The translations under genes were made by a program, and so were the position numbers. DNA of 64,000 bases. Source: Monilinia fructicola. Its lineage: Eukaryota; Ascomycota; Leotiomycetes; Helotiales; Sclerotiniaceae. Below, piece after piece: positions 44,999 through 56,913 of this stretch. The DNA lies in the NCBI GenBank assembly GCA_008692225.1, contig VICG01000014.1, positions 1,799,001 to 1,863,000 of the forward strand, read 5' to 3'. The first letter of the stretch is position 1. Each line of letters opens with the position of its first letter. The notes under the pieces are model-generated. The model made no database searches. It worked only from the letters and a program-made list of their open reading frames with translations, and was not told where the DNA came from.

Positions 44999-46785
44999 AT
45001 GGCAGAGGAGCGAAAGCGCAGGAGATCGCAACCGTCGAACTGGTGGGAGGTGCAGAATAATGTGGATGGAAATGGAAATGGAGATGGTGGTATTGCACAA
45101 TCGCAAAGCCAGAGTCTGAATACGGATACAAACGTAACGGGTGGTGGACATACGAAAAGGAGGGCGAGGCCTTGGGTTCCTGCTGGTATGGGCACACCGA
45201 AGGCGAGTGAGAAGGAACAGAGTGGACGGCCTTCTTTATCTTCGGCTTCTGCGACTGCGAGACAAAACAGGAAGGACAACGTGGGCGAGGGGAATGTCGA
45301 GACGGAAGCTCAAGGTCAAGATGAAATTGGGATGAGGAGAGGAAGGAAAAGAACAAGTCATAAGAGGGGATTAGTGAATGGTGGTGAGGATATTATTGAG
45401 GCGGAGACAGTGACGGCTGTTAGTTCTCTGGCTCCAAAGAAGAGGGGAAAACCTACTGTTGGGGTTGTCAATGATTTAAGACAAGATGGCAAATCGAAAA
45501 AAGCAGCGTCGACGGTTGAAAGTCGAAGCAAAGGTGGGTTGAAGGCACCAGATACGAGGGTTGAGGAAAAGAGGCCTGGAAGAGCTGCATCGCGGACTTT
45601 GGGAACTACAAACAATCAAAAGAAGAAAAACAATGGGAATCACAATGAGCCAGAGAAAGGCGAGTCTTCAAGATCACAAAAGCGCCATCAGGCGGAGCCC
45701 GAAAGTTCGGCACCAGGTCGTACAATGAAGAAGGCTTCACAGAATAGTCAGGAATCATCGCAGAAGCAGTCATCGAAACTGAAGAAGCATGTCAGAATAT
45801 CGGACGTACCACAGGCTACCGAACCACAAGCCAAGGCTAAACAACCTGGACCGTCAAATAGCTCGGAACCTACAAAGAAGCGGAAGGATTCACATCCAGA
45901 CGAACAGCAATCACAGAAACAATCTAAACGTCCTCGTATGGATGATTCACAAGATAATCGGACCGAGGTGGAAAAGCCAGAGCCGCCTTCGTATCGACAT
46001 CTAGCTCCTGTCACTCGTCGTGTATCTCTTGAAACTATCAATACGAAATGGGAGTCGTTACCACCTGGATGCTTGGATAAGATATCGGAGTTATTGATTG
46101 ATGTGCAAAGACCAGTTGTCTTACAAATCCATGATGGACGAAAAAAGACCCAGGCCAGTACAGCTATACAAATGATAGGACGTCGAATCTTGAATAGGGT
46201 TCGTAAGGGTATGCCATTTCCTAAAGGCACAAAAACCAATCCAGAGGATGATTTCGATTTTGAGAAGATACTGGATTACAATCGAGCTTTAGAAGCTCAG
46301 CTGACACCGGTTCTGCATTCAAACGACCTTTTGGAAGCCGAATTAAGGAAAGAGGAGATATTACTTGAGAGCGAAGAGAAATATCTCGCGGAATTGGAGT
46401 CAAATGCAAAGGCTGAGGCTACAAGTAGAAGACAAGCTGCTCGAAAGGCTCACCCATTGCTTCAATTCCAGGTTGATGGCTCTCGGAAAGAATTAAATGA
46501 CAATATTGGCATTAGTGAACAGGCAGTCACTTCTTCGGTCACTCTTAATGTAAGTTTAATTTGTTCCCAAGCCTCTTACACAGCTAATCTCTTTCTCAGA
46601 TCTCAAAATACCAGGATCTTGAAGGGATTGTCAAAAGTATCGATGGTCACGTGGACAGTATTAAGGGCAATTTGCGACAGGTCGAAGGAATTACTGAAGC
46701 GATGGCTAAGAGTAAATCTTCTGTACAAGCTGCTCTCTTCAATCACCTCAGTCTCGAACAGTATAATGATGTTGTTCTGGGTTGA
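44999..46785 (+). CDS. CENP-Q / Fta7-like inner kinetochore protein
   Basis: Two exons, 44999-46549 and 46600-46785, around a 50 nt intron (GTAAGT donor, GCTAAT branch, TCTCAG acceptor). The join is 1737 nt, 578 residues. The first 330 residues are disordered, Lys/Arg/Ser/Gln-rich with several nuclear-localisation-like clusters. The conserved part begins about residue 335: RRVSLETINTKWESLPPGCL, DVQRPVVLQIHDGRKKTQAS, then a coiled coil with LDYNRALEAQLTPVLHSNDL and EAELRKEEILLESEEKYLAE. The C-terminus SVQAALFNHLSLEQYNDVVL matches the end I remember for CENP-Q/Fta7. These proteins pair with CENP-U type partners in the centromere-bound COMA complex. Without the intron the end would be lost, supporting the splice. 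Confidence 0.78.
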
Positions 46786-47373
46786 AGTCTTTTTCCGAAC
46801 GTTTATTCATACATAACGGTTTTGGTGCAAGGAAAACGGGATTACACGTTTAGGTTTGAAAAGGATATTTCACAAGAATAGTTCTTTCCTGTATGGCTAC
46901 TGGGTTTTTATGATTATTGTATTAGATACCCAAAATACCTACCTCATTCATCTTTGACTTTGACGTATGTATTATTAATAATGATCGACAATTCATTGTT
47001 CCTTGTACCAAAGTATCTACTAGACCTAGACCACCCTTGATCAACCTCGCTTCACGATGAAATTTGCAGTAGCTGCTGTCGCCCCCGCGTTCTACACATC
47101 AATTCAATAACTTCAAAACCTAAATTCTTGCAACACAAATCGAATCAACAATTTAAAGGACCTCGGGAGCACTTGATTACTCAAATCATCAATTAGTACA
47201 AGGTAAATTCTAGTTTTTGTGCCATGGGTAGAGAATTGGGCTAACCAAGCTTAAAGATCCATCCAATTCGCAAATTTCAATAACGAACTCAAAAGCCTTG
47301 CCCACCCCTCACAATAACGACCAGCGCAACGTCACAATCCAATGGAACCCTATGAAACTTAGGCTCTGATGCC
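46786..47373. other. Intergenic region upstream of ERT1
   Basis: About 590 bp; CENP-Q 3' UTR and ERT1 promoter/leader. No TATA box or other gene is clear. Confidence 0.5.
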
Positions 47374-49453
47374 ATGGAACAAAATGGAGCCAACAATGGG
47401 CAGGATGCAAAGCCACCAGCATCATCTGCAGCTTCTGGCGCAAACAAGAGCCCGAAGAAGAGGCGTAAAGTAAATCATGGTATGCAGAGGTTTCCCAAGG
47501 GAACTATAGACTTCCAAGTTTGAATTACATGATCTGAAACATTGGCTAATTGTGGAACGTCTTCTGCAGCTTGTGTATACTGTCGGCGATCTGTGAGTAC
47601 TCGATTGGGTCATGCTACAAGGGGGTTGGGACGGGTGTTCGCATACCGTTATGCGTGACATTGAAATGCCAGTGGCCAACAGCTAATTCGGTCTTGTCCC
47701 TGAGCAGCACATGACATGCGATTTAGTACGACCTTGCGCGAGGTGCACAAAGCGTGGAATTGGGCATCTTTGTCATGATGAGCCCCGCGAACCGGAGTCG
47801 ACCACGAAGAAAGCAGGCGCGAAGAGTCAGCAGCAGCATCACCACAACAACAACGCTACAGCAGGAACAGCGGAAGAGCTGGGAGGGACACCGCCAGATC
47901 TCAAGCTCCAAAACTCGCTAGACAATAGTCTAAATAACTCGTTTGTTACCGCGGACCAACAACAGCAACATCAACAAGGTCAAGATCAAGTTCAAGAAAA
48001 CAAACTGAGTCTTGGAGCACCAGCAATATCCCGCGGTGTCCCTCTTCAGCTGGTTCAACCTACACCGGTTTCTGGAATACAAGCGAATGCTCTGAGTAGC
48101 AGCAGCAACAATCAGTGTATGATGCTTTTATATTCTCCTAGTTCTCTTCATATGTCTCCGAGATTACTCTGAAATATTGGGCACTTAATAATCCTTTTTC
48201 GTTATAGTTCTTGGATATCCGAATGACTGGCTTGGGACGCAAAATCAATTTCAAGATATGCATAACTACCATCCATCGTACATGTTCAACGCACCGGAAG
48301 TCACCAACGAGTACAATCTTTTGAACGATTTCCTCAATAATAGTCTTATGGACGACGGAGCTCTAAGTACAGAAGATCCTTCAAATTTTTATACTGATCA
48401 AACTGGTTCAATGTTATCAGGAGGTAATTCCAATACGCTCACATCAGGGGCGCAACAAGCTTCAGGTAGCGGTCCACCAGGAGGTCTAAATCCAGGGGGA
48501 AGCTCCATCTCAAGACCAGCGAGCGTCATACCAATTGATAAAGCCCGCGAGTACTACCTTCAAGCGGCCGACCCCACTGGTAACGAACCGCCCGAAGTTA
48601 GAATGCAATTACTGTTAAGAGCAAAGTACGACGCCGGAATGTTGAAGCCTTTCAATTATGTGAAGGGGTATGCGAGACTTTCGGCTTACATGGATGGTCA
48701 TATGCAACCGAGCTCGAAGCAAAAAATACTACGGCAGCTGGATCGGTTCAGGCCGAAGTTTAGGGAAAAGGTGCAGACTTTGACTGACATTCAACTCATC
48801 TATGTGGAGATGTGGTTCGAAAGGAGTCTGATGGAATATGATCGGGTTTTTGCGAGTATGGCGATTCCCGCTTGTTGTTGGAGGAGAACCGGAGAGATAT
48901 TTAGGGGAAACAAGGAGATGGCGGAGTTGATACATGTTCCTATTGAGAAATTACGAGATGTAAGTTGCCTTTTAGATTTCATTCTCATCCAGACTCGCAC
49001 TCAGATCCTCTTGGCAAAGACAAATCCAGAGGATGCTGCAGTTGTGGCTTTTTCCATCCTCCGAGCTCTTCTAATGGCTGAAATATGGGCAGGGAAAAAT
49101 AGCAATCCACGAAATCCTAACGGAAGACTCCCTAGTCAATTACTGGGAGAAGTTTGGAACGATAGCTTTTGATATGACTCAAAAGGCACTTTTGACGAGT
49201 TGTTCATTAAGGAATCCAGATGATAAGAGTAAGGATCCGGTGATTAAATGTTCTGTTTCGTTTAATGTTCGGAGGGATGATCATAAGATGTGAGTTCTTT
49301 TTCTCTCTCTCAAAGAGGGTTTGATCGTGAGGAGGGGATGAAAGAACAGATCGGATGGAATGCATTCTTGAGGCCAATAACTAACAAATCATTCCACATA
49401 GCCCTTCACTAATTGTTGGAAACTTTCTACCTCAAGATCCTATCAAGAGGTGA
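47374..49453 (+). CDS. Zn2Cys6 transcription activator of gluconeogenesis (ERT1/AcuK type)
   Basis: Six exons: 47374-47479, 47570-47592 (23 nt), 47708-48116, 48208-48959, 49093-49289, 49402-49453. The join is 1539 nt, 512 residues. ERT1/AcuK proteins switch on gluconeogenic genes when cells use non-sugar carbon. Exons 1-3 together build the zinc cluster (HACVYCRRSHMTCDL then RPCARCTKRGIGHLC); the 23 nt exon holds its first two cysteines. A basic KSPKKRRKVNH precedes it. A Gln/Asn/His-rich spacer follows, then the family block YHPSYMFNAPEVTNEYNLLN, FNYVKGYARLSAYMDGHMQP, ILRQLDRFRPKFREK, and a PAS-like region MEYDRVFASMAIPACCWRRT continuing to the end IPSLIVGNFLPQDP. All intron boundaries are fixed by this family order. 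It may be either AcuK or its close paralogue type; I favour AcuK/ERT1. Confidence 0.88.
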
Positions 49454-50097
49454 TATTTCAGACCTCAGGAGGCAAGAATGAAAGACCGAGAACCAAGGAA
49501 AGCCAGTCTTTCCTGTTATTATTAGATGAGTACGTACATACGTGTGATTCAATTTGCAAGTTTGGATAAAGGAAACGGGATTATTATCCTGTCAGTAAAT
49601 GGAATGGAATGGATATGAAATGGAATAGGATTGAGGATGAAATTTTGTGAATGGATGGATGGTCGTGGGGGAGTTTTGGAGTGAGAGTGTCGGGTAAATT
49701 TGGGCTTCTTTCAATGTGTAAATTTTGCAGAGCATCAAAAAGCTTTTTACCTCTCAATATTTGCATCAACTTTCATGTCATAAATATTTGAACGACAGAA
49801 ACAAATGCTGCCAAGTAGCGGCTTGAACAAAAACCCTTTTATCTACAAAAATTATCAATTTACATCTTGAGACGAATATCCATCATTATTTAACCAAGTA
49901 AGGTGGTGAGATTGTGTTACGTCGATTTCAGCTTTGATTGAAGTCATAACCTTTTGTAGAAAGAGGCAGCTTTCTCCTTTTCGTCTTCATTTCCCAGAGT
50001 GACATTTGAGAAACTTGACAAGAGAAACGAAGAAGAGTGAGGACGAAAAAGAGGAGAGGAGACGAGAACGAGAAGTAAAAGTTGGGGAGGGCGTACG
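49454..50097. other. Intergenic region between ERT1 and SPO22/ZIP4
   Basis: About 640 bp with GGAATGGAATGG-like patches (49600-49630) and no convincing gene. It holds the 3' UTR of ERT1 and the promoter of the meiosis gene. Confidence 0.5.
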
Positions 50098-53000
50098 ATG
50101 GCCGAAGATACGCGGGCTGGTGTTGCACGACAGTTACTACATGGTCGAGCTTTGAAGGATGATGGTAGGAAGTTGCATGGGAAGGGATTTGTGGATGGAG
50201 ATGTGGAGGCTGATGGCCATGGAAGGGAGAATGGGAATGGGAATGGGAATGGGAATCATAATCGTACTGACGTGAAAGACAAAAGATTGAGGGGCTTACT
50301 TGGTGAGTTTGGCCTGGGTTTTGTTCATTTGCCCCTCGGCTTCTCTCTTGGAGAATGCCTTTGATTATCCTTGTTTTACTTCTGTCTCGTATCACTTCTG
50401 ACTTACTTCACTTTCCGAATTGCAGTGTTCGCACAAACACTCGAGAATGATCTTAATTCGCTAGAGGCAAGTCTCAGTCGGGATGTATTTAACTTTGCGT
50501 TCGCGACGGTGAATGGAAATGGAACGTTCAAGGATCTGGAAAGTCATATCGCAACGTTTCCGACTAAGTTGAGTGCAGGTGCGAGGCAGAAAGCGCAGGA
50601 GTTGGATGGGAAGGCGACGGAAATCTGGAATGTTGGGACGAGGTTAAAGAGGAGTCTGCCTGAGAAGGATGATCAGGAAATAGATGATGATGGCGCGAGC
50701 TCGAAATGTTGGCAGAAGAGAAAAGAACTCAAGGATGTGTTGGTTATGGTTAGGATGTTTGCTTTTTTGGTGCTGGATTGTGCCAATGAGTGTGATAATC
50801 CTGCCGCCTATTTACACATTGGTTCGGGGGACAAGAACAATGATAAAGGGGAGAAAGCGAGGGGGAATCTGCTCAGGTTAATGAAGGTGGGGATTAAGAC
50901 TGGGAGGGATTGTTTAAGTATGTACTTATCTCATACTTGGGCACCGGAAAGGATGCTAGAATTTGGGAATGGAACGCTAATCATCATGTGCTGGACAGAT
51001 GAACAGAAGACCGATTATGCTGTGAAAGTGTTGGAAAGGCTCGCAGCTTATAGTGAAGCACTGCTTCCTGCATACGAGTCATTTGGTAAACTGGAAGAAA
51101 AGGCAATCTGTGCCAGATTGACTGCTGAGTATTTTGTTCTCAGAACCTTATTAGTAAGCTCAAAACATTTCCACATGAATAAGTGCTAATGTATCTCATA
51201 GGCATGGCGACAAGATGATATGCAACTCGCTGAACACATGTTCAATAAATCCAAGGCGTCCAAACATCTCTTCGACCATGCTACAACGGAAAGTCTCTCG
51301 GATACCTTATATGAAATGGGCAAGGCACTACTTGAGAAAGGACAGCATGCCCTGGCAGTGAAATGGTTAGAGCGTGCCTACGAAGTTTTGAATGGCGATG
51401 AGCTAGACAAATTAAGCGTAGATGCTACCGAGCTACGGGTTTCCATCATTCAAACGCTTGTAAAGGCACTCCTGCATGAGAAAACGACCGAGTCGATCCG
51501 ACGAGCACGAGATTTAGTTGGTCTTCTCGAGGCGGAGTTAGGGGACAGACTGGTTGTCTTTTTATTGAAACTGGAGCTGTTGATAGAAATACCGAATGAA
51601 CCTTTCGACGGGTTGGCGTATAGTGCTATTCTCAATAAGATGACTCGGGTTATGGTTATTAATCCAAGGAACCTACGATTATTCATGTTTCACGTTAGGA
51701 AGCTGCATGAAAAGGCGCCGAGCAAAGCATGCACGGTACTGGATGAAATGATCAGATTACGAATTAAGGAGTTAGCAGTTATGATGGAGTGGTTAGAGAA
51801 GGCTATTTTGACAAGGATTTGGATGACTGTCAGTGGAAGAGACACTAATGAGTCGTCTGCCGTCACAGAAGGATTTCTTAGTATCATTGCGGAGAATGTC
51901 GAGAAGCATATTGGTGTAGAAGCAACTATGGCTGCGCATACGGTGTGTGATTCCTCGGCCACTGTATGGAGGAATGAAATGCTAATGAAACATAGTTGCT
52001 ATGGAAAAAGATAGAGGAATCATATGGTCTAGGACAGTATGCAACAGCTGAGAAATGGTGTCGTCTTGCTATGCATAAGTTGTTTTTGACGCCAGGGGAA
52101 GAGAATATGGCTAAGATAGCACGGTTCGTTCTTCTTTCATCTCTTAGATATATCTTCATTCTTACAAATTTATAGGAAGCTTCTTCTATGCGCTCTTGGC
52201 CGAGGTGAATTCGACTGTGCTCGCGATGTCTTTGGCTCTATGTCTGATACAGCAAAAGAAGAGCCATTAACACGATTTCTTATGTACAAGATAGCCATCA
52301 GAAGCGGAGACGTTGAACTAGCGGCAGAGTGTCTTGAAAAGGTCACGTCGTGCTCCGAAGACCCAACATTACTCTTTGCTTGCGTTCTTGATGCCCAGAA
52401 AGCCGGCAATAAGAATATTGTCTTGGATGCCCTTTGGATGGTGCTGGATAAATGCGGATATGGTGCACGGGAGGATGTATATCTTCCGTCAATTATTAGG
52501 ACGATTATAATTCTGCTTGTTGGCGTCATTGAGAGCGAAGGATCTCCTACCAATAAAACCGGAGAGAATATAGAGAAGTTGTGTAAACTTTTCGAAGGAG
52601 GTAAATAAATTCATGGAGAATTGAAAGTTCTACTTACAAAAACGCATGTGCTAACTATCATAGCTCTACACGCTGTACAAAAAGCTCAAAATCGTGAACT
52701 GTGGACAATCCTGGAACTCGAATGGTTCTCCAAAAATTCATACAATCTATCCTTGAAACACCTTTCAGTCTGGGAACCACAACAATCCATCAGGATGCTA
52801 GCCTCTTGTATCGGATTTATTGACTGTCACCCTCAAGATATCGGTCAAGAAGCACATGACGACGTTACACTCCGGAAAATGTTCTGTAACTTCTGCGCGG
52901 CCACGACATTCGTTTCGATTGCGAGAGCAGAAGAAAATGTAGAGATACAATTACAATCTTATCTCAATCTGAGGAAACATGTTACTAGCTTTCATCATCT

Positions 53001-53825
53001 TCTACAGAAGAAACTCGAGAAATTAGATGAGGAAATTGCGGAAGATTTGTTGCGGAAATTTTCGGTTCTTCTGGCATTCGACTTCGAGGCCGCTTGTAGA
53101 TTGAAGGACTGGGATGGTCTGGGAGAGATCATTCTGAGAGCGAGAGTATGTAAGTGTATGAAGGTTTATGAGTTGATGGCTGATTGCATTCTGAGTTGTG
53201 AGGCTCCTACTCAAGGTTTGTGCCATATTTTCTCACCACTCTCTCCTTTTTTCCAGTGCACCACATGGACAAAGCTCAAATTTGCTAATATACGTGATAC
53301 GATGTCATAGTTCTGATTATGATGTTAAAGAAAATCACGAATGTCAGCTGGGAAATTGAAGACTTCGATACTATTAAATTATCAAAATATATGAGATGTT
53401 TGTTTCAGGCTGCGCTGGGAAATGATGATAAAATTGCCGAGGAACTTATTAATCAAGTTTGTATGCTTGCTGCTGATGCTGTGGAGGTATGTTGATTCTT
53501 CACCTTTATTGTCCAATTATTATTCGAATCATGCTCGTCTTCCATATATAAGTACTCGAGTCTCTATACATTCTCTTCTCGGAATCCTAGTTAACCCCTA
53601 GACTCACAATAGACCGACATCCCCTACCCAACCCAAGAACTCGAATGGCTAGCAACTAAATCCTTCAACCACGCAATAGATCTCTATAGCGCAAATCAAG
53701 ATGATGTATGCAAGAGATGGGCAGAAAAATCTATTGTTATTGCGGGATATTGTGTGGATGGGGGGAGTCTCCAAAGGTTCTTGAGGGAGAGATTCGAGGG
53801 GCTGAGATTCGATGTTAAGTTGTGA
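50098..53825 (+). CDS. Meiosis protein SPO22/ZIP4 family
   Basis: Nine exons: 50098-50302, 50426-50917, 50999-51153, 51202-51942, 51996-52123, 52176-52600, 52664-53215, 53311-53486, 53613-53825. The join is 3087 nt, 1028 residues, with every intron GT-AG and 48-126 nt long. Zip4/Spo22 proteins are TPR-repeat scaffolds of the meiotic crossover machinery. Seen: an N-terminal FAQTLENDLNSLEASLSRDV-type start after a Gly/Asn-rich leader, ELDGKATEIWNVGTRLKRSL, then TPR-like helices (ALVEKGQ-type ALLEKGQHALAVKWLERAYE, ATAEKWCRLAMHKLFLTPGE, GEFDCARDVFGSM) and LELEWFSKNSYNLSL, a conserved segment of the family. The end (GGSLQRFLRERFEGLRFDVK) is plausible but less conserved. Identity is by remembered family features. 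Confidence 0.85.
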
Positions 53826-54938
53826 GGGTTCAGGTATAAAGGTGGTTTTAATTGGTTTTAATTGCTTGGAACACCAGGTTTTATTTGCCGATGGATTATC
53901 TATTTATGGAGATTTATGGATGGAATTGCTGAATTTGATTGATAATAGAGTTTATAGCATGGAGTAAGATCTAATCATTTGCTATATGTTTTGCTAGCTA
54001 TAGTACCTTATATAATTTATAAAATATCGCTTAGTTTCTACACTGTACCCATCCTTTTTATACTATAATACTTGCTTGATCTGAATTTGAGTCCTCACTC
54101 GTTTAAAATTAGTTTTATGCTTCCAGTAGTATGCACAGTGTTTTCCTTGCGATTCCAACCATCCATCAGAATACAGAAATCGCCTCATCGTTTATCCAAG
54201 TCTATGGCCTATATTCTCAGCTGTACTCGCTCATTGCATGAATGAACTCCCTCTTTCTCCACCTCAGATTGTACTATCCTTCTTGTCTACCTACGTCATC
54301 ACTCTCCTCTTCCCCCTTTTCTCCTGTATATTCTTGCTACCGTTCTCTCACTCCCTCCCCCTTTACCTCTTTCAGTCTATCTGAGTTCATGCATCTAATA
54401 GATTCTTTCTTTGCCTTGTGTAATATTCATCATCATGCTATTCCGATATCTTCTTTGATATCACCATCACCCCCAGTCTCCTAAACATACATTACAAAAC
54501 CTTGTTCCTATCCACGTTAGGCGTAATGTGTATTCCAATAACAACGCCGCAACGCAGCGTCGGGCAAAGAAGAACAGCAATCAATCAGTTTTAGATTGGT
54601 CTTTGTCATGAAAATAGATATACTCGCAGAACGTGAAACCCGGAAGTAGGTAGCTGAATCATGGGTCCTTGCAACCTTCAAGTGTCACCCGCAAGAAGAA
54701 CAGGTAATGTAACTCTATATATGTGGATAGCTTATGATTAGATGGGTTAATGGCCTCATGATACTAGAAGGAAGCACAGAAGATTTTATCATTGGTGCAA
54801 TTATGTGCCTTGCAACATTGAACAAACTGGTTGATCAAACTCTGAAAAATAGCATTACTAATATTACGGAATTCCATCGAAAAGCGTCTTCAACTTCGGC
54901 CAGCCATCAGTCTTCCAATCTGGAAATACAAGTACTTG
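53826..54938. other. Convergent intergenic region (1.1 kb)
   Basis: Lies between the 3' ends of SPO22/ZIP4 (+) and the PNGase A-like gene (-). The middle (54240-54480) is CT-rich. No conserved frame on either strand. Confidence 0.45.
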
Positions 54939-56913
54939 CTATGCCTCGAAGCTCTCACAAACTAAACTCTGCACATCATTCTTTACTGTCCCATTGACCG
55001 CCGCAATACTCCTATGATACACTTCCGTATCTGGCTGCATGCCCATCGCCCCATCTCTACTTACCGCTCCCAATCTCATCTCTTGCGATGTACTTCCGAA
55101 CGAAGTAGAAAGCCCTGTACTCGGATATTGGAACAATGTCGCGGTGCCATTTTGCGTGGTCGTTAACGAGCTACCGATTGCCCCTGAGACCAATGTGGAA
55201 GTCTTTGGATCTGCGGCGAAAGCTTCCAGTGGAGATGGGAAGACGGATGTTCCTGACGTGACAATGTTTTTTGGTACGGCGGATGTCGGCAAGAAATGTC
55301 ACATTTCCGTCGGGGGTACTGGTGGCGGTTGTGTTGGAGAAAAGAGGGTATGAATATGTGTTTGAGTAGAAAACTGGCCCAGATGAAGTATCTGTTCCAC
55401 TTGTTGAGATGTGATTTATCTGGGAATTTCCAAAGTTCAGAAATTGTCCCTGATCGCTGTGTGAGAGACTCTGAGTCCAAGTGCAGATCTGGCTTCCATT
55501 TTGGGTTTTGACTGTGGAAGAGATAGTAAGAGTTCTCTGCACAGAGGTCGTATACGTCAATGTTTCATTTGCTCCCGTCGAATTTGTCGTTGAAGATTGA
55601 GATACCGCAATGGTAGGAGGCTTTATGTCGATACTAATAGCACTTCCCGTCGTAATACTGCCCTCTTTATCTAACCAGACAAAAATATTTCCCGTTACCA
55701 CCCAGCTCGAACCCGTCATCTCTGACAACATAGCTCCGTTCCTTCCATCGTCTTCCAGCCCAACAACTTTTATATTAAATGTATGCATATTCCCGTCGCA
55801 TAGCCTCGGTAACCAAGGCGTGATATCTATCTCATATTCCTTCAGATCAAATGCATCGATTCCCACGACTGGACTCCATAATCCAGGTGCAACACCCCCT
55901 GTAAATATAATGGGGAAAGGCCATTGCACACCGGCTATTTGCCCATCAATAAGAACTTGCACTTCTCGAAAGGGAGAATATCCAAAGGCATTTGCACCGG
56001 GACCAAAGGTGAGAATGTCCGATTGGAGAAAGTTTGACCACCAGAATTCTTCATTCCCTTGACCGGTAGAGGAGAGGGAGAAAATAGCGCGGGCAGCATT
56101 GCGGGGAAAGGAGAAAGTGGTTGTGGCACTATCTGTTGGAATATTGAAAGCAGAAGGAGAGGAGGCATTGATTCCCATTCGAGAAGAAATGGGGATGATC
56201 ATATCGGCTGGACCAGGACCAGGATTTGTTGTTTGAGTATCTGAAACAGTCAGGTATGTAGCCATCAAAGTAGTGTTGTATGTACCGGTCAGATTGGCAG
56301 TTGTCTGATTCGGCAAGTCGAATATTAGTTTTTGTGCTGTTTTCCATAATGCCATATAGGCTGACATATCTTTCTCGTATTCCCATTCAATACCGTTTCG
56401 TGTCGGCTCTGCGGTCGAGGTTCGAAATACTTCGTTATCGCCCAGATACATGATAGCTAGACGATCAAACTGCTCGCCTTTGGACTTTACTTTGAGACTT
56501 ATTAGGACTTTGTTGGAACCTGCTGCGCACGCTGGTGGTGTGTAGTTGCTGACAAACGGTTTCCCAAAACTTTGAGTGAAGTTATTTTCCATAAGGATGA
56601 TACGGCAAGTTGAAACTGTACTTGTTGTGCCATTGATCATTATGGGAGGGGAAAGTTGAACAACTGTGAGGGGTGTAGCGGAAATTTCAGCAGAAGTTGA
56701 AGTGAGTGTGGCCGGTGCTGCATCTTGAGGTTCAGCAGCGCGGATATTATGTCGCTGGATAGGTGGAACTTTGGAATGGTAGGTTGAATGAGTAGAATAT
56801 ATGGAATAATAGGCAATATTGTTCAAGAAGAAACCCAATGGAAAAAATAATACTACGGAAAGGCACCGACTGATTCGTGACGAGGTTGATGAGTCCATCA
56901 CAAATGACCGCAT
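54939..56913 (-). CDS. PNGase A-like (peptide N-glycanase A family) secretory glycoprotein, one frameshift
   Basis: Minus strand, started at the ATG at 56913 (MRSFVMDSS); a second ATG five codons on is also possible. A membrane anchor or signal helix follows at residues about 18-40 (LSVVLFFPLGFFLNNIAYYS). The large extracytoplasmic domain has many N-glycosylation sites (NGT, NFT, NQT, NTT) and the family blocks FGKPFVSNYTPPAC, FDRLAIMYLGDNEVFRTSTA, EPTRNGIEWEYEKDMSAYMA, REVQVLIDGQIAGVQWPFPI and FTGGVAPGLWSPVVGIDAFD. Plant members of this family remove N-glycans; whether the fungal ones do is not established. The frame breaks once at 55267-55272, where six T on the plus strand should be five. 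Corrected length is 1974 nt, 657 residues. The C-terminal end is tentative. Confidence 0.82.
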
